Positions 11,311 through 22,614 are shown, counted from the first letter of the stretch. The stretch is 64,000 bases of DNA from Aquanectria penicillioides (GCA_003415625.1 PYIU01000001.1:4588746-4652745), one strand, 5' to 3'. The notes: a model not told the origin generated them from the sequence alone. Numbers and translations are program-made.

Positions 11311-12820
11311 CTACTCCCCTCCCTTGACTGCGGAGATGGGCTGGAAGTTGTCAGCGCGTCCTCTTGCGGCTAGTAGAAAGGGAAACTCACCTTGTTATCA
11401 GCGACATAGTCGAAGTGACCTCCCATCTTCAACAGCCAGACGTCTTGAGTTCCGCTGGTCTGCCCATCACGGAAAAGGAAGTTGTGAGGAAATCCCAGAT
11501 CAAAGCTCACCGCTCCGTCAATCTCCTGGATATCTTCATCGCTCAGTTCCAGGGTGAGGGCTTCAATGTTGCCCTTGAGATGCTCCACCTTTCGGCCACC
11601 GATAATTGGAAAGACGTACGGGGTCTTGTGCATAACGTAGGCGAGCGCAACGCTGGTGATGATGGTGTTTTTGCGGTTCGCGACGGTTTCCAGTACCTTA
11701 CTCACTTTGATCTCGGCTTCGCTAGCCTCCACCTGTCGACCTTCCATGGCCTTGCGCTGCTCCTCGGTCTTGAACTTACCTCCTCCGAGAGAACCCCAGG
11801 GAGCGATGCTCATGCCTTCGGCTCTGCACATGGGGATGATATCACGTTCAAAGTCACGAGAGGCTGCTGACCAACGACCCTGGTAAACAGAGAACTGTCG
11901 GAGTCCATGGTTCCTAGCGTACTCATTTGCCTTACTGCCTAGGTGTCAGTAAATGACAAATTTGGAAGGGAAAAGAAGACTTTACCTCACAATCCAAGCA
12001 GGGGAATCGCTGATGCCGAGGTACAGAACCTTGCCCGAGGTAACAAGCTGGTTGAGAGATTGCATCAGTTCGGGGATGGAGGTGCTGTAATCCCACCAGT
12101 GGACATAAAGCTAAGCCATTATTAGTCTAGGAAATGAGTTTGGGCAATTATCGCTTCCTACCAAATCAATGTAATCAGTCTGTAGCTTCCTCAGACTGTT
12201 ATTGACAGAAACTGTGAGACTCTTGGTGCCATTTCCCTGGTAGTTGGACATGATGTTGGTAGCGCCAGGGCCACTACGGAAGTTGGTGGTGTACTTGGTT
12301 GCGATCACTTCCCAACAATTAGTATTCACGGTTGGGCTACTCGTCCGAGCAAGGAGAATTGCTTGCTTACCCATCTCATCGCGAACACCGCGTTTCTTCA
12401 TCCACTCTCCAATCCATCTCTCGGACTCCTCAAACTGGTAGTTGTTCGAGGTATCAATGAAATTTCCTAGGCACATCAATACAAAAACGCCTTCTGAGAA
12501 TGATATAATGGCAACTAACCTCCCTGCGACGTGTTAGCATGTGTCCATTGCCTTGCTTGAGGTTATCAGCTTAGTTTACCTGCTCATAGAAGAAATCGAG
12601 GATGGACTCGGTGGTGTTCTGGTCACATTCTCCCATGTAACTCTTCCTATTTGGGTGTGAGTGGAGGTATCAAATATGCAGCGTTGAAATGTTCCATACC
12701 AAGCGTCTCCAAAGTTCATAGCACCCAGGCAGAGGGGGCTAACTCGAACACCAGCGGTGGGCGATAGGAGTCGGTGGCGAGCGAGGGGCTCTTGGGAGCG
12801 GGAGCAAGAGGAAGCGCCAT
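11311..12820 (-). CDS. Aldo-keto reductase, aryl-alcohol dehydrogenase (AAD) family, frame lesion near the start
   Basis: NADPH-dependent AKR-fold oxidoreductase of the fungal AAD group; substrate unknown, probably an aromatic aldehyde or alcohol. Eight exons: 12820-12700, 12646-12580, 12523-12520 (4 nt), 12466-12371, 12307-12162, 12110-11986, 11934-11391, 11340-11311. They encode about 377 residues after allowing for one missing base. The tetrad is visible: Asp and Tyr in [10 protein letters not shown], Lys in IATKYTTNF, His in [10 protein letters not shown]-terminal cofactor motif: [12 protein letters not shown]. The ATG-initiated frame ([10 protein letters not shown]) stops early. The frame of [24 protein letters not shown] is reached only if one base is added in the AAGAGCCCCTCG region (about 12774-12790). 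Everything downstream splices perfectly, so this is either an assembly error or a young null allele. Confidence 0.85.
12520..12523 (-). other. 4-nt microexon (GGAG) of the aldo-keto reductase gene
   Basis: The microexon is flanked upstream by a 56-nt intron ending ATGCTAACACGTCGCAG and downstream by a 53-nt intron beginning GTTAGTTG. The 4 nt complete one Gly codon and start a second, restoring the conserved sequence [13 protein letters not shown]. Skipping it shifts the frame. Confidence 0.8.
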
Positions 12821-14032
12821 TGCTACGAGAGGTGATCGAGTTGAAAAGCGATGCTTGGATAAAAATGCTTGGTCTCTGCGGGAAAATAAGTTGGGAGTAG
12901 GGCGTATTTATGGGCAAAGAGGCAGTAGAAGGTGTGACTTTAGTTAACTGTGTGTTGTTTGGAAAGTTCAACCGGTGAAAGTATGGATGCAATGGCTGAT
13001 AGGCGCATGGCACGATGTGATGCCATTCCCAAGCCCGGTATTTATGATTGGTAATGTATTGAATGTTCTTCCATGTTAAACGCATAACTGTTCGTTGTTT
13101 GTCTAAACTCCGATCTAAAGGCCGGACTAGAGCATGCATGCAACCATTTCCTCCACGGAGTGACGCCATTGGGATGGATGCTTGCCATCTACGGTAAGAG
13201 GTTGAGGGGGCAGTAGTGCCAAGCAATCCCGCAACTGCGGAGGCCGGCCCTTAAGTCCATCCCGAAGTCAGCCAGTCTGTCGGACAGCCTTTGACTCTCA
13301 CTTGGATGATATTTGCGGGCTGAAATTGTTCACTTGGCGAAAGATTGTGCAACCCTCAGCCACACCCACCTGCTTGGCAAACAAGGCATCGGATTCAGAG
13401 TATTGATTTCTACGAGGAGCATTTCAGGCTGAATCTGGAGTTAACGGCATTAACTACACGAAAGCTAAGGATGATGAATTCCGCAGGCTCCAGTTTCCCC
13501 CACCCAGGCATACAATCTCCGCCAAATGGGATAACAGAAGGGCCGTGATACACTCGCTCCCGGGCGTATTCTTAGAAGGCGAGATACAATTGGCTCAACC
13601 AAGGGGTACGCAGTGATTGATATTCTATTCACAGGAGGCACCATGAGAATCATGGGAGGTGGTCGTGATTATCTGCATGTCTATGCCAATTTGGAAGTAA
13701 TATGATATTAAAGAGGATGATAATAATAAATACTATCGGTGTAATATTTAAGGGCATCCTACGAAGTACAGCAGGGTTGTTGATCTGTCAAAGAGGTACG
13801 TACTCTCATGGTGCTGCCGAAGTTTTCCCATCAGCTGATGTTCAAACTGCAAATGGCTCTCAACCACCAGTAAGAATCACACGATCCCAACCACACAAGG
13901 ACCACCTCGAGCGACATTCGTCGGCATTGCAGGATAACCACGACCCGAATCGCGACTTTGATTCCAAGGCCTTCCCTTTGTGGAGCCAATTGTTGGCAAT
14001 AACGGCCCCAACCCCGACAATGGCCGTATAAG
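12821..14032. other. Intergenic region
   Basis: Contains the aldo-keto reductase promoter on the left and the leader of the PPR-like gene on the right. The stretch 13690-13780 is AT-rich. Small open frames here lack coding character. No RNA gene is recognised. Confidence 0.35.
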
Positions 14033-16987
14033 ATGGCGTCCTCCAACACTGTCCCGTCACGAACTGCCATCAATGCTCTTCGCGGTGTTCTCTTGACCAC
14101 CTCGTGCTCCGTCATCCTCCTCGCCGAAGAACGCCGCCAGCGTATCAAGATTGCTCGAGCCGCCTATGATAATGCCAAGAAACTACACACAGCCCGTGCG
14201 AACCAGAATTCGGCTGCGTTGAGCGAGAACTTCGGACGACGGGAGACTTTCTTGGCTGAGCTGGGAGACTTCCCCTCAACAACAAACACCCAAAACCCTA
14301 TCCGCCGACGCCGACGAAATGGCCAATCAAGCCGAGTATTAGATGCAGATGCCATTGATCCCATCGCCATTCAGCCATCGAAATCATCTTCAATACCACA
14401 GCCCGTACCGTCCGAAACGCAAAACCGGAGCTGGGATGAGTGGGACACGGCACGAAAAGAACTCTCCCGACTTTCGAGTTTTCCCTCGTTGGCTCATAAT
14501 GATCTTTTTCTTCGGATTTCGGCGGACGATATGCCAATCGTTTCACTGCCGGAGCAACGTAACCACACCAAGCACGATGCGGGCATTGAGGATGGATCAA
14601 ATTTGCCGAGTGCGGTCCTGAGTTCGGAACCTACCGCAAAACTGAATACTGGACTAGGCAAAACTTCCGTGGCTGCAAAACAGGCACAGAAATCACCAAA
14701 ACCAAGTCTTAACTACGGCGCAGCGACAAGTTTGCGAGCAGTCTTTGCAGGCGAGAACGGGAATGCCACACCGACGCCCGCCAAAAACCAGCTTGTAGCA
14801 TCGTTGGATCGCCTGATCACCAAAATGGTGTCATCGAACACGGACCGGACAACAGTTGCTCAACGACAGGATTCAGCAATCGACCTACTCAAAACCATTA
14901 TTTCGTCCAAGGCTTTGGAGTCTCGGACGTCACTGGCTAAAGGGCTTCGCATCCTCGAGTCAATTGTCCTGACCCAGGAGTACACGAAAATACCCAAAAT
15001 TTTGGATGTTTTACACCCCGCGTGCAACGAAGTTTGCCTTTTAGCAGTCCCAGCAATGGACAACCTGTATAAAAACCGTGACACGCAAGGCACTCGACAA
15101 CTACTACAGCACCTATCCCAATCACAGGTCTGGAAATCGGAAGAAACGCCCTTTAACCTACGTAACCCATGGATTACTCGGCTTCTAATGCACTATTGGA
15201 GAAAAACCCAGGATTTTGTTGAGATCAAAGGCATTTATAAATTATTGCAGGATGCGGGCCTCTTTGAGGGGGATTTCATCTCTATTATCACCCAGTATGC
15301 CATCAGACGCAGAATTGCTTTAATTGCTCTTGATGCTGGCGATGATGCAACCGCAATGATGGAGCTTGATCAACTTCGTCAACTTAGGCCGAAGGCGGCA
15401 GAACAAGATGTCAAGCTTCGAGGCAGATTCGCCATCCGGGATGCTTCGCTGGGCAACTGGGATGCGGTATGGCCACAGCTTGAAGCACTCAAGACCAAAG
15501 GCAAGGGCAAGGCAGGCGAATGCTATCAAAACGTTCTGTCATGGCTCACCAAGATATACGGCAGAGACCACACCCCAGAGGAGATTGACGACTTCATCCG
15601 TAACCTCGTGAGTGTTTACGAAATGACTGTGAATCAAACACTCGTCTCGATTGTCTTGGACCGACACGGACGAAACCGGGACACTGGTTCTCTCATTCGA
15701 TGGTTGCAATTCTGCCAAAATAGTGGCCTGGAGATGAACCAAACATTCTTCAACGAAATTGTTGATAAATGTTGCAAATATTGGGCCCTATCAAGAGTAG
15801 ATGTTGTCCACATGCTTGCAGGAGTACGCAAATTCATGCCTTCGGTTCACGACCCTCACGTGGCCAAGTACTCGGTTCATGGGGCCTTGAATGAATTACA
15901 CAAGTCTCTCCCGGGAGAGTGCTTAAACGAGGGCAAGTTTGGGTTTGTGTCCAAGTTGCCCAAAACATCTGGCGATTCAGTCGCAGCGTTTGAGAGAACA
16001 GCGTTTAAATGCATGAACACGCATGCGCAGAGCAGCAATTGGGGACAAGTTTATGATGCTTTCAAGGAGGCATCGGGCAGGGGAATCGGGTTTTCTTCGC
16101 GATGTTTGCGACTAGCCGTCATTGCGAACATCAACCTGGAAGGGCCGCATTCTCAGACAGCAATGGAGCTCGTCAGTAAGGCTCATATTGATGGGCACGA
16201 CGTCAGCGGTGCCTTGGTCCCATTGCTTGTTGCTCGGCTAGAATCCGGAGACAACGTGGGTAGCCTGCTCCAAGCCACGCTGAGTCAAGGAACTCGCATT
16301 CACGACAGTGTATACAACAAGGCAGCTCGTATCTTGACCCAAAATGGTTTCCAAGATGGGGCAATCCGAGTGTGCGAACTAGCAGCACAACAAAACGGGA
16401 ATGGGGAGTTGGCATACAATCAATTCAATTTTGCCACTCTCGTCTTCGCGTACACAGGCCAGAGGCAGTACCGTGGCCTTGAAGCACTTCTACAGAGCTT
16501 CATTTCCATGTCGGAATGGTGGCAAGGAAGCAAGGAATGTAAGGAATCAATCAAGCGAGCCATGAAGGCAGTAGCACGGAGGGTAGGACAAGCGCCTCCA
16601 ACAGAACAGCAGCAGCACAAAGAGGCTCTCGCGTGTTTGAACGGGGCACTAGAACATATCAAAACCCTCCGGGCTACAGGACGCGAGGATCGGGCCGCCC
16701 TAACAAAAGAAGTGATCGGCGTCTTCAAGGAGGCCGACATTGAACTGGATTTGGAGGTTGATACTTCCAAGGAGGTTCCCGCGAGGCAAGTTCCCAAAGC
16801 AAAAATGTCATGGGAAGCCCCAACAAAGAAATCTCTAGATTGGGAGGAGGCCGAAGAGGCTGTCTATCAGGAAAGGCGGCCAAGAGCACAACGGAAGACG
16901 TGGGACAGCGCGCGAGCTATGGATGCGACGAGCGAGAAAGACGAGGTGTTTGTGGCCCGGCAGTCGTTCGCTGGAGCATTTTTTTAA
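14033..16987 (+). CDS. Large intronless PPR/helical-repeat protein, probably mitochondrial
   Basis: A single exon of 984 residues. The N-terminus is rich in Arg, Ser and Ala with a hydrophobic patch (GVLLTTSCSVILLAEERRQR, about 18-37). A disordered Ser/Pro-rich region to about residue 245 follows. From about 260 to 850 the protein is a chain of helical hairpins of roughly 35 residues with pentatricopeptide-like features, for example NQTLVSIVLDRHGRNRDTGS and QTFFNEIVDKCCKYWALSRVD. The C-terminus is acidic and ends AFAGAFF-like (SFAGAFF). I recognise the general type, fungal PPR proteins acting in organelle RNA maturation or translation, but not the specific orthologue. The lack of introns contrasts with its neighbours. 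RNA target unknown. Confidence 0.75.
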   Translation: MASSNTVPSRTAINALRGVLLTTSCSVILLAEERRQRIKIARAAYDNAKKLHTARANQNSAALSENFGRRETFLAELGDFPSTTNTQNPIRRRRRNGQSSRVLDADAIDPIAIQPSKSSSIPQPVPSETQNRSWDEWDTARKELSRLSSFPSLAHNDLFLRISADDMPIVSLPEQRNHTKHDAGIEDGSNLPSAVLSSEPTAKLNTGLGKTSVAAKQAQKSPKPSLNYGAATSLRAVFAGENGNATPTPAKNQLVASLDRLITKMVSSNTDRTTVAQRQDSAIDLLKTIISSKALESRTSLAKGLRILESIVLTQEYTKIPKILDVLHPACNEVCLLAVPAMDNLYKNRDTQGTRQLLQHLSQSQVWKSEETPFNLRNPWITRLLMHYWRKTQDFVEIKGIYKLLQDAGLFEGDFISIITQYAIRRRIALIALDAGDDATAMMELDQLRQLRPKAAEQDVKLRGRFAIRDASLGNWDAVWPQLEALKTKGKGKAGECYQNVLSWLTKIYGRDHTPEEIDDFIRNLVSVYEMTVNQTLVSIVLDRHGRNRDTGSLIRWLQFCQNSGLEMNQTFFNEIVDKCCKYWALSRVDVVHMLAGVRKFMPSVHDPHVAKYSVHGALNELHKSLPGECLNEGKFGFVSKLPKTSGDSVAAFERTAFKCMNTHAQSSNWGQVYDAFKEASGRGIGFSSRCLRLAVIANINLEGPHSQTAMELVSKAHIDGHDVSGALVPLLVARLESGDNVGSLLQATLSQGTRIHDSVYNKAARILTQNGFQDGAIRVCELAAQQNGNGELAYNQFNFATLVFAYTGQRQYRGLEALLQSFISMSEWWQGSKECKESIKRAMKAVARRVGQAPPTEQQQHKEALACLNGALEHIKTLRATGREDRAALTKEVIGVFKEADIELDLEVDTSKEVPARQVPKAKMSWEAPTKKSLDWEEAEEAVYQERRPRAQRKTWDSARAMDATSEKDEVFVARQSFAGAFF

Positions 16988-17077
16988 GCCTTTGATATGC
17001 ACGGTGGGTGGAATGATGTAAGCGATGGAGGTTCAAAAACGACAGCTTACGGGATGCAGATGTGACACAATAGCTAC

Positions 17078-17160
17078 ATGCCTACGAAGGTACCAACCTG
17101 TACCTCTACCTGTACCTACCTAGGTATCTTATATATTACCTTACCTACCTATGTACTTGA
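17078..17160. repeat. Degenerate TACC tetramer run
   Basis: Repeated TACC/CTAC units with a palindromic CCTACCTAGGTA core. The same tetramer recurs at 26570-26660 and, as GGTAGGTA, at 41561-41700. Confidence 0.6.
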
Positions 17161-18657
17161 TCAGAAATCAATACCTTTTGTATATATGGAAACCAATTGG
17201 ATTAATACACAATGCAGTAATCAAGACAAAACAGGCCAAAAAAGGAAAATAACAAAGCTGTGCGGGCAATGACGAACCGCTCAAAAGCGGAAGGGGGAAG
17301 CAATTGCATGTGAGGGTGATGTGAGGTGACATGGCGGCGGGGAGGTGCTCGTGTGCCTGACACGAAATTGATCGTATTCGTTTCGAAGGAGCCTGAAACT
17401 CAATTTTGAAGGGTGAATCGGATGCGAGAAGGGTGTGGACGGGCAAACAGGAGCGGGCCAATGATTGGGCGGATCACATGCGGACGAGGATGGCGGCGTC
17501 GCAATAGGTGGGATGTCCTGCAGGATCGGCCAAGACTAATTCACATGAAGAGCAGTTGGGGACCTTGGGGTGGTGCGGATGGCATCGGCGCGCAGGTCAT
17601 GACCATGACGGTGGCCGGTCATCAACGGCGCCGTGATTGGCAGCCCCGGGGCGGACGCCGAACACACAGCAACGCAGGAACCGTCCCGAATGCGAAGTGC
17701 CGGGAAAGCGAACGAAGAATGGCCGGGACCACGGCAGAGGAACTGATCAGAGGGTGCAGGGAGGGCGTGACGTTGAAGCCGTACGATTGCTTCCCCAACG
17801 CTTTGGTTTCACTTTCACATGCCACGAAGAAGGGCAGAGACGAAAACGACCGGATCCCTGAGCCCATTCGGCAGGGCCCATCGAACCATGTGCGGCGGCC
17901 AGCGGGTGCGCGGCGGCTGCGGTAATTGGTGCGTTGGCCAGGCGGTCAAGCACGCTACGGGGCATTGTGGTGCGATATTTGGGGCACGCAGCCGTCTCGT
18001 CCTCTGAGGTTATAGCGATCGGAGGGCGTCAACGCTTAGTCCAGGGGGCCGGTGCCCATTTTTTACAGGGCTTTTCCAGCAGGGACAGACAGTCAAGACC
18101 CCGGCTCCGACCTGCCTCATGGCCCTCTAGGGTCCTTCAAGGGCCCCTCTGTCATGCCCTGTGTCAATGCTCGACCCGCTGTATGCCGCTGTGTTTAGAG
18201 GGCTCGCGACGCATAGGTAGCCAGCCCCTTTGCCCAGGCTGCTTGATGTATCTTCCTCTCTCCCCCATCTCTCTGCTGCCTCTGCGTCTTCTCGGGACAT
18301 GGCCCGTGGGATCCATGACATCTGGAGCGGCACAGCCATTCCCGCAGTCCAGAGCCGCGAATCAAGGACATGCCATAGGCTAATTCGCTGTCGTCGGACT
18401 GGCCCGCCCTTCCAGGGTATAAACGCCGTTCAAGACAGGCGATGGAGAGGGGAGAGTGACGAGGGACCAGGAGAAAAAAAAAAGAAAATTTGACAAAACT
18501 ACTTATAGAAGGCGCAACTCCGGGCAATTGACTAAAAATCGTGAAATGATTCTCGTCGTTCTTATTTGCTGGTGACGCTAACAAGAGATTTGCACCTCCA
18601 ATTGCCCTTGTTAGCACTCAATTGCACTGCTTGTGTCGTTGGCGAGCCGCCATCGCA

Positions 18658-18667
18658 TTATATACTA
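18658..18667 (+). promoter_or_regulatory. Candidate TATA element of ERG1
   Basis: The sequence TTATATACTA lies about 380 nt upstream of the ERG1 ATG and is followed by a CT-rich leader (18770-18880) typical of highly expressed fungal genes. Position fits only with a leader of about 350 nt or a spliced leader. Confidence 0.35.
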
Positions 18668-19048
18668 CCTAATATTACCCGGAACGGCATTCCCCGACGG
18701 CCGATCATCAACGCTCAACGACATCGACACCGCTCTATTTGGTATTGAATCCTCCACCGGGCCCGCCTACGTCCCGTGTTCTCAATTCCCTCCTGCTTCT
18801 TACCCTCTCTGTCTCTTTCTCCCTCTCTTCTCTGCCGTATCTCGAAATTTTCTTCGAGAACGGGCATTGACGACTCTTCCTCCTGGTGAACGCGCTTGAC
18901 CCGCCCATTCGCCTATTAGCTCCTTCCCAATCTAATCTAAGTCGCACCCCCCCAACGGAATTGCAATTGACGACAAGCCCCTCGCCCACCCTCTTCGAAG
19001 AGAGTCCCTCCCTAAACTCCCACCTTCCAACTTCACACGCCTTTCACC

Positions 19049-20548
19049 ATGGCTCCGACTCTCACCACGACCGAGTCCCAGACTCGTCGTCGTGAGACAT
19101 ACCACGAGGCTGACGTCGTCGTCGTCGGCGCTGGCGTCTTTGGCTGCGCCATTGCCTACGCCCTCGCCAATCAAGGTCGCTCCGTGCTCCTGCTTGAGCG
19201 TTGGCTCAAGGAACCCGACCGCATCGTCGGCGAGCTGCTCCAGCCCGGCGGTATTCACTCCCTCGAGAAGCTCGGCCTCGGTCACTGCCTCGACGGCATC
19301 GACGGCATCCCCTGCTACGGCTACAACGTCCTCTATCATGGCGAGCGAAGCCTGATCCCCTACCCCAACCTCGACGAGAAGAACGAGGTCCCTCGCGCCT
19401 GGGGCGGCAAGTCCAAGCTCGGCGACAAGAAACAGGTCGGCCGCGGCTTTCACCACGGCCGCTTCATCTCTGCGCTGCGCCGTGCATGCCAGGGCCACAA
19501 GAACATCACCCTTGTCGAGACCGAAGTCATCAAGACGCTGCAAGCCGAGAAGACGAACCAGATCCTCGGCGTTGAGAGCCGCACCACCAACAAGGAGACC
19601 GGTGCCAAGGAGCCCGATTACTACTTTGGTCAGTTGACCATCGTCGCCGATGGTTACGACTCCAAGTGGCGCAAGGACACCCTCGGAACCAAGCCCAAAG
19701 TGTGTTCCAAGTTCTATGCCCTCGAGCTCATCGACTGCAAGCTCCCCGACCCTGGCTACGGCCATGTCATCATTGGCAATGCCTTCCCCATCCTCCTCTA
19801 CCAGATCGGTACCCACGAGACCCGCGCCCTGATCGACGTGCCTATTGACCTACCCGAGGCCTCAGTTGCCAATGGCGGCGTCCGCGGCTACATGAAGAAG
19901 CATGTCCTGCCTACCCTCCCTGAATCAGTCCGCCCATCCGCCGAGAAAGCACTCGAGGACGGCAAGATCCCCCGCAGCATGCCCAACAGCTGGTTGCCAC
20001 CTTCGCGACAGGTTACCAACGGCATGATTCTCCTCGGTGATGCCATGAACATGCGCCACCCTCTCACCGGCGGCGGCATGACGGTTGCCTTCAACGACGT
20101 CGTCCTCCTGGCTGAGGTGCTTCACCCAGACCGCATTCCCAACCTCGACAACCCCAAGGCCATCAACAAGGCCATGGACGAGCTTTATTCCCGCCGCAAG
20201 TCGCTCACCGGCATCATCAACGTGCTTGCCCAGGCCCTCTACTCCTTGTTTGCCGCCAACGACCGCCAGCTGCGCGCCCTTCAGCTCGGCTGCTTCGATT
20301 ACTTCCGCCGTGGCATAACCGATGGCCCTTGTGGTCTCCTAGGAGGTCTCATCCACCGTCCCGCAGTCCTCGGCTACCACTTCTTCTCCGTTGCTTTCCT
20401 CGCCATTTGGCTCAACGCCTGCAAGGTCATGGGCGGCAGCATCTTTGGCTTCTTGTGGGCTCCCCTGGCCCTCATCGATGCCGTCTTGATTCTCTGGAAG
20501 GCCTGCATCGTCTTCGTGCCCATCATGTGGCGCGAGACCTTCTGGTAA
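19049..20548 (+). CDS. ERG1: Squalene monooxygenase (squalene epoxidase)
   Basis: ER-membrane flavoprotein that converts squalene to 2,3-oxidosqualene, the first oxygen-requiring step of ergosterol synthesis and the target of allylamines. A single 499-residue exon. The FAD-binding dinucleotide motif is GAGVFG (27-32) with the acidic end at LLLERW. The family box GELLQPGG is at 61-68. The second flavin box reads ILLGDAMNMRHPLTGGGMTVAFND (about 327-350). The C-terminus has two hydrophobic segments (about 430-495), as expected for the membrane-anchored enzyme. Codon use is strongly biased to C-ending codons, more than its neighbours, consistent with high expression. Length matches fungal ERG1 (about 480-500). 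Confidence 0.97.
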   Translation: MAPTLTTTESQTRRRETYHEADVVVVGAGVFGCAIAYALANQGRSVLLLERWLKEPDRIVGELLQPGGIHSLEKLGLGHCLDGIDGIPCYGYNVLYHGERSLIPYPNLDEKNEVPRAWGGKSKLGDKKQVGRGFHHGRFISALRRACQGHKNITLVETEVIKTLQAEKTNQILGVESRTTNKETGAKEPDYYFGQLTIVADGYDSKWRKDTLGTKPKVCSKFYALELIDCKLPDPGYGHVIIGNAFPILLYQIGTHETRALIDVPIDLPEASVANGGVRGYMKKHVLPTLPESVRPSAEKALEDGKIPRSMPNSWLPPSRQVTNGMILLGDAMNMRHPLTGGGMTVAFNDVVLLAEVLHPDRIPNLDNPKAINKAMDELYSRRKSLTGIINVLAQALYSLFAANDRQLRALQLGCFDYFRRGITDGPCGLLGGLIHRPAVLGYHFFSVAFLAIWLNACKVMGGSIFGFLWAPLALIDAVLILWKACIVFVPIMWRETFW

Positions 20549-21243
20549 TCTTGAGGAGGAAAATGAGGCTCGAGAATAATATGGTGCTGAGGCGAGATTC
20601 TTGGTTGAACCAACCAACCAAGCAATCAACCAGACCAACAAATAAAAACAAACACAGACACACAAAACACAAACACAACACCATGAATGGCGCGAGCTGT
20701 GGCGTTTTGGGAGCGGAACTTTGGTTGGCTTTCTGCATGAGAAGAACCAGAAACATGAAGATTCAGGATCCTCCTCCAACAGGCATTCCCTTTTACGAAC
20801 AAGGGATGCGGTGAGAGGATCAGCGTTTTGACTCCCGTACATATATATATCCATTTTACTTTTAAAGTTGATTCATGATGCCGGGTTTTCAGACAAAAAG
20901 AGTTGGAAAGAGATAAGTGGCATTGCATGGGAAGCGTTCTTGGTTTCTTTCTATTCCTTGTCGTATATTTTCACGAATAGGCACATTTCTTTTGCAAGAA
21001 CGAACGGAAGGGGGGAATGTCGTTATGACGGATATAGGCTAATAATAATGCAAGAGCATATAGGTTCACTTGAACATGTCAACGTAGAATGTGCGAAAAA
21101 CTTGTGTGTGTGTGTGAGAGATTGGTGTCTTCCACCCATACAACTTTTTATCACTTTCACTTCATTTTTGTCAATTGATCATACTAAAAGTCCAAATACC
21201 ATTGATGATGGCTCTCAATCTTGCACAGCAAACATTCCCTTTC
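20549..21243. other. Convergent 3' intergenic spacer
   Basis: Holds the 3' flanks of ERG1 and ALG5. AT-richer, with CA/AAAC-rich runs at 20635-20680. No gene. Confidence 0.4.
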
Positions 21244-22614
21244 CTAAGTCAACCTCCGTCGATACACACCCATCATCCAACTGGCACGTAGGACAGCGAG
21301 ACCAATGGCCATCTTGATGCTGTCCTGAATGACATTGAGCTTGCTTCCGCCGACCTCGTGCCACTCAATGGGAACCTCCGCAACCTTGATGCCGGGGCTC
21401 GTGCCAATAACACTACCGTCGCTGCCAAGGATAGGGGTGGCGGGGGCGGACTCGGCGAGCATGAGCATCTCAATGTCAAAGATCCAGCCCTCGGTGTGCA
21501 TATACGGAATGATGTGGGGAAGAGAAGCCCGGGAGAAGATCTTGAAGCCGCACTGGGTGTCGCGGATTCGAGAGGTGGCCGGGGGGGTGAGGATCATGAG
21601 AACAAGATGGAAGGATCGCATGAGGAAGTTTCGGAGGGCCGAACGCTGGCAGAAATGATGTTAGCCGGTGACATTTTGTACAATGCGATTGGGGATGAAG
21701 AGCATCGGAGTATACCTTAACAACGGCCTCACTGCCAACGAGATGAGCGCGGCTACCAATGGCCACACCCCGATGAGAGCCATCAACAACCTCCTCGCAT
21801 CCTTCAATCAACTTTCCAACATCGCTGAATCGAGAAGCTCCGTCTGCATCCGCGAACAGGACGTACTCGCCTCTGACATGGCGGAATCCGTGAGTAACGC
21901 CGCCGCCTTTGCCGCGGTTCTTCTCCAGCGTCACCACCCGTAGGATGTCATGCAACCCATTGTCTTGGGCAAACTTGAGCACCACCTCAACCGTCTTGTC
22001 ACGACTCCCATCGTTGACCAAGATGATTTCATATCCGCCCAGGTCCTCCTTGGGCGCATTGCGCATGTGTCGCTTAGACGTGGGGCTCGTCACCGCGGCC
22101 TTGGCGGTCGCAGAACGGCCAAAGTGCTCATCTAGGTAGGTGACGGCTTCTTCCAGGGTGGGGATGACGCGGTCCTCCTCATTGTAGGCGGGGAATACGA
22201 CGCTGAGGCGCACGTCGGCGGGCTCGATCGATCCAACGTCGGGGGTAGGGTAGGCTTCATCAGGGTGGACGCGTTCTTCGCTGAGACGTCGTTCGGCCAG
22301 CCAGCGGTCGTACCAGCAGGGGAGAGGAATGGGTTGGGACCTGCCGTTAGTAAGATGGCTGGTGATGTACGTCTTTTCGGAGGGCAGGACGGGGCGGGGT
22401 TTGGGTGCGACAAGGTGAAGGAGGACGAAGAGCTGGGTTTGACGTGGTCAGCTTGAGAGGCGGGCGGAGCTTCGGCAGGTAGACTTACAGCGAAGAGCGC
22501 AGAGAGGACGAGCGCGATGAAGAGGACCAGCAAGATATGAACTGGTGTCGCCTTGGCCCACGCCCAGAGCGGGCGCAGGAACATGGCGGGCAGCTCAAGA
22601 AGCGTGGCGGCCAT
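21244..22614 (-). CDS. ALG5: Dolichyl-phosphate beta-glucosyltransferase
   Basis: GT2-family ER enzyme that makes dolichyl-phosphate-glucose, the donor for the last glucoses of the N-glycan precursor. Three exons, 22614-22489, 22432-21716 and 21645-21244, give 414 residues. An N-terminal membrane anchor (about 23-52, spanning the first splice) is followed by the GT-A domain: VVFPAYNEEDR, the nucleotide site YEIILVNDGSRDKT, GKGGGVTHGF, and the metal-binding YVLFADADGASRF. The C-terminal block DTQCGFKIFSR and GWIFDIEML is characteristic of Alg5. An insert of about 25 residues (FGRSATAKAAVTSPTSKRHM) separates the first two motifs. Both introns have good GTAAGT/GTATAC donors. Confidence 0.94.

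Larger units (their letters stand above)
16988..19048. other. 2-kb intergenic region upstream of ERG1
   Basis: The left part (17080-17160) contains ACCTACCT/TACCTAGG tetramer runs. 17280-18480 is GC-rich without a supported gene. The right end holds the ERG1 promoter and a long pyrimidine-rich leader. Confidence 0.4.

Noticed and set aside
12576..13226. Long N-terminal extension of the aldo-keto reductase in the conserved frame
   Set aside because: The extension is non-conserved, low in coding character and has no Met near the family start. The [10 protein letters not shown] start one frame away fits better, so a one-base lesion is more likely.
18932..19816. 294-codon open frame antisense to ERG1
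   Set aside because: Shadow of the highly GC3-biased ERG1 coding sequence, with no domain of its own.
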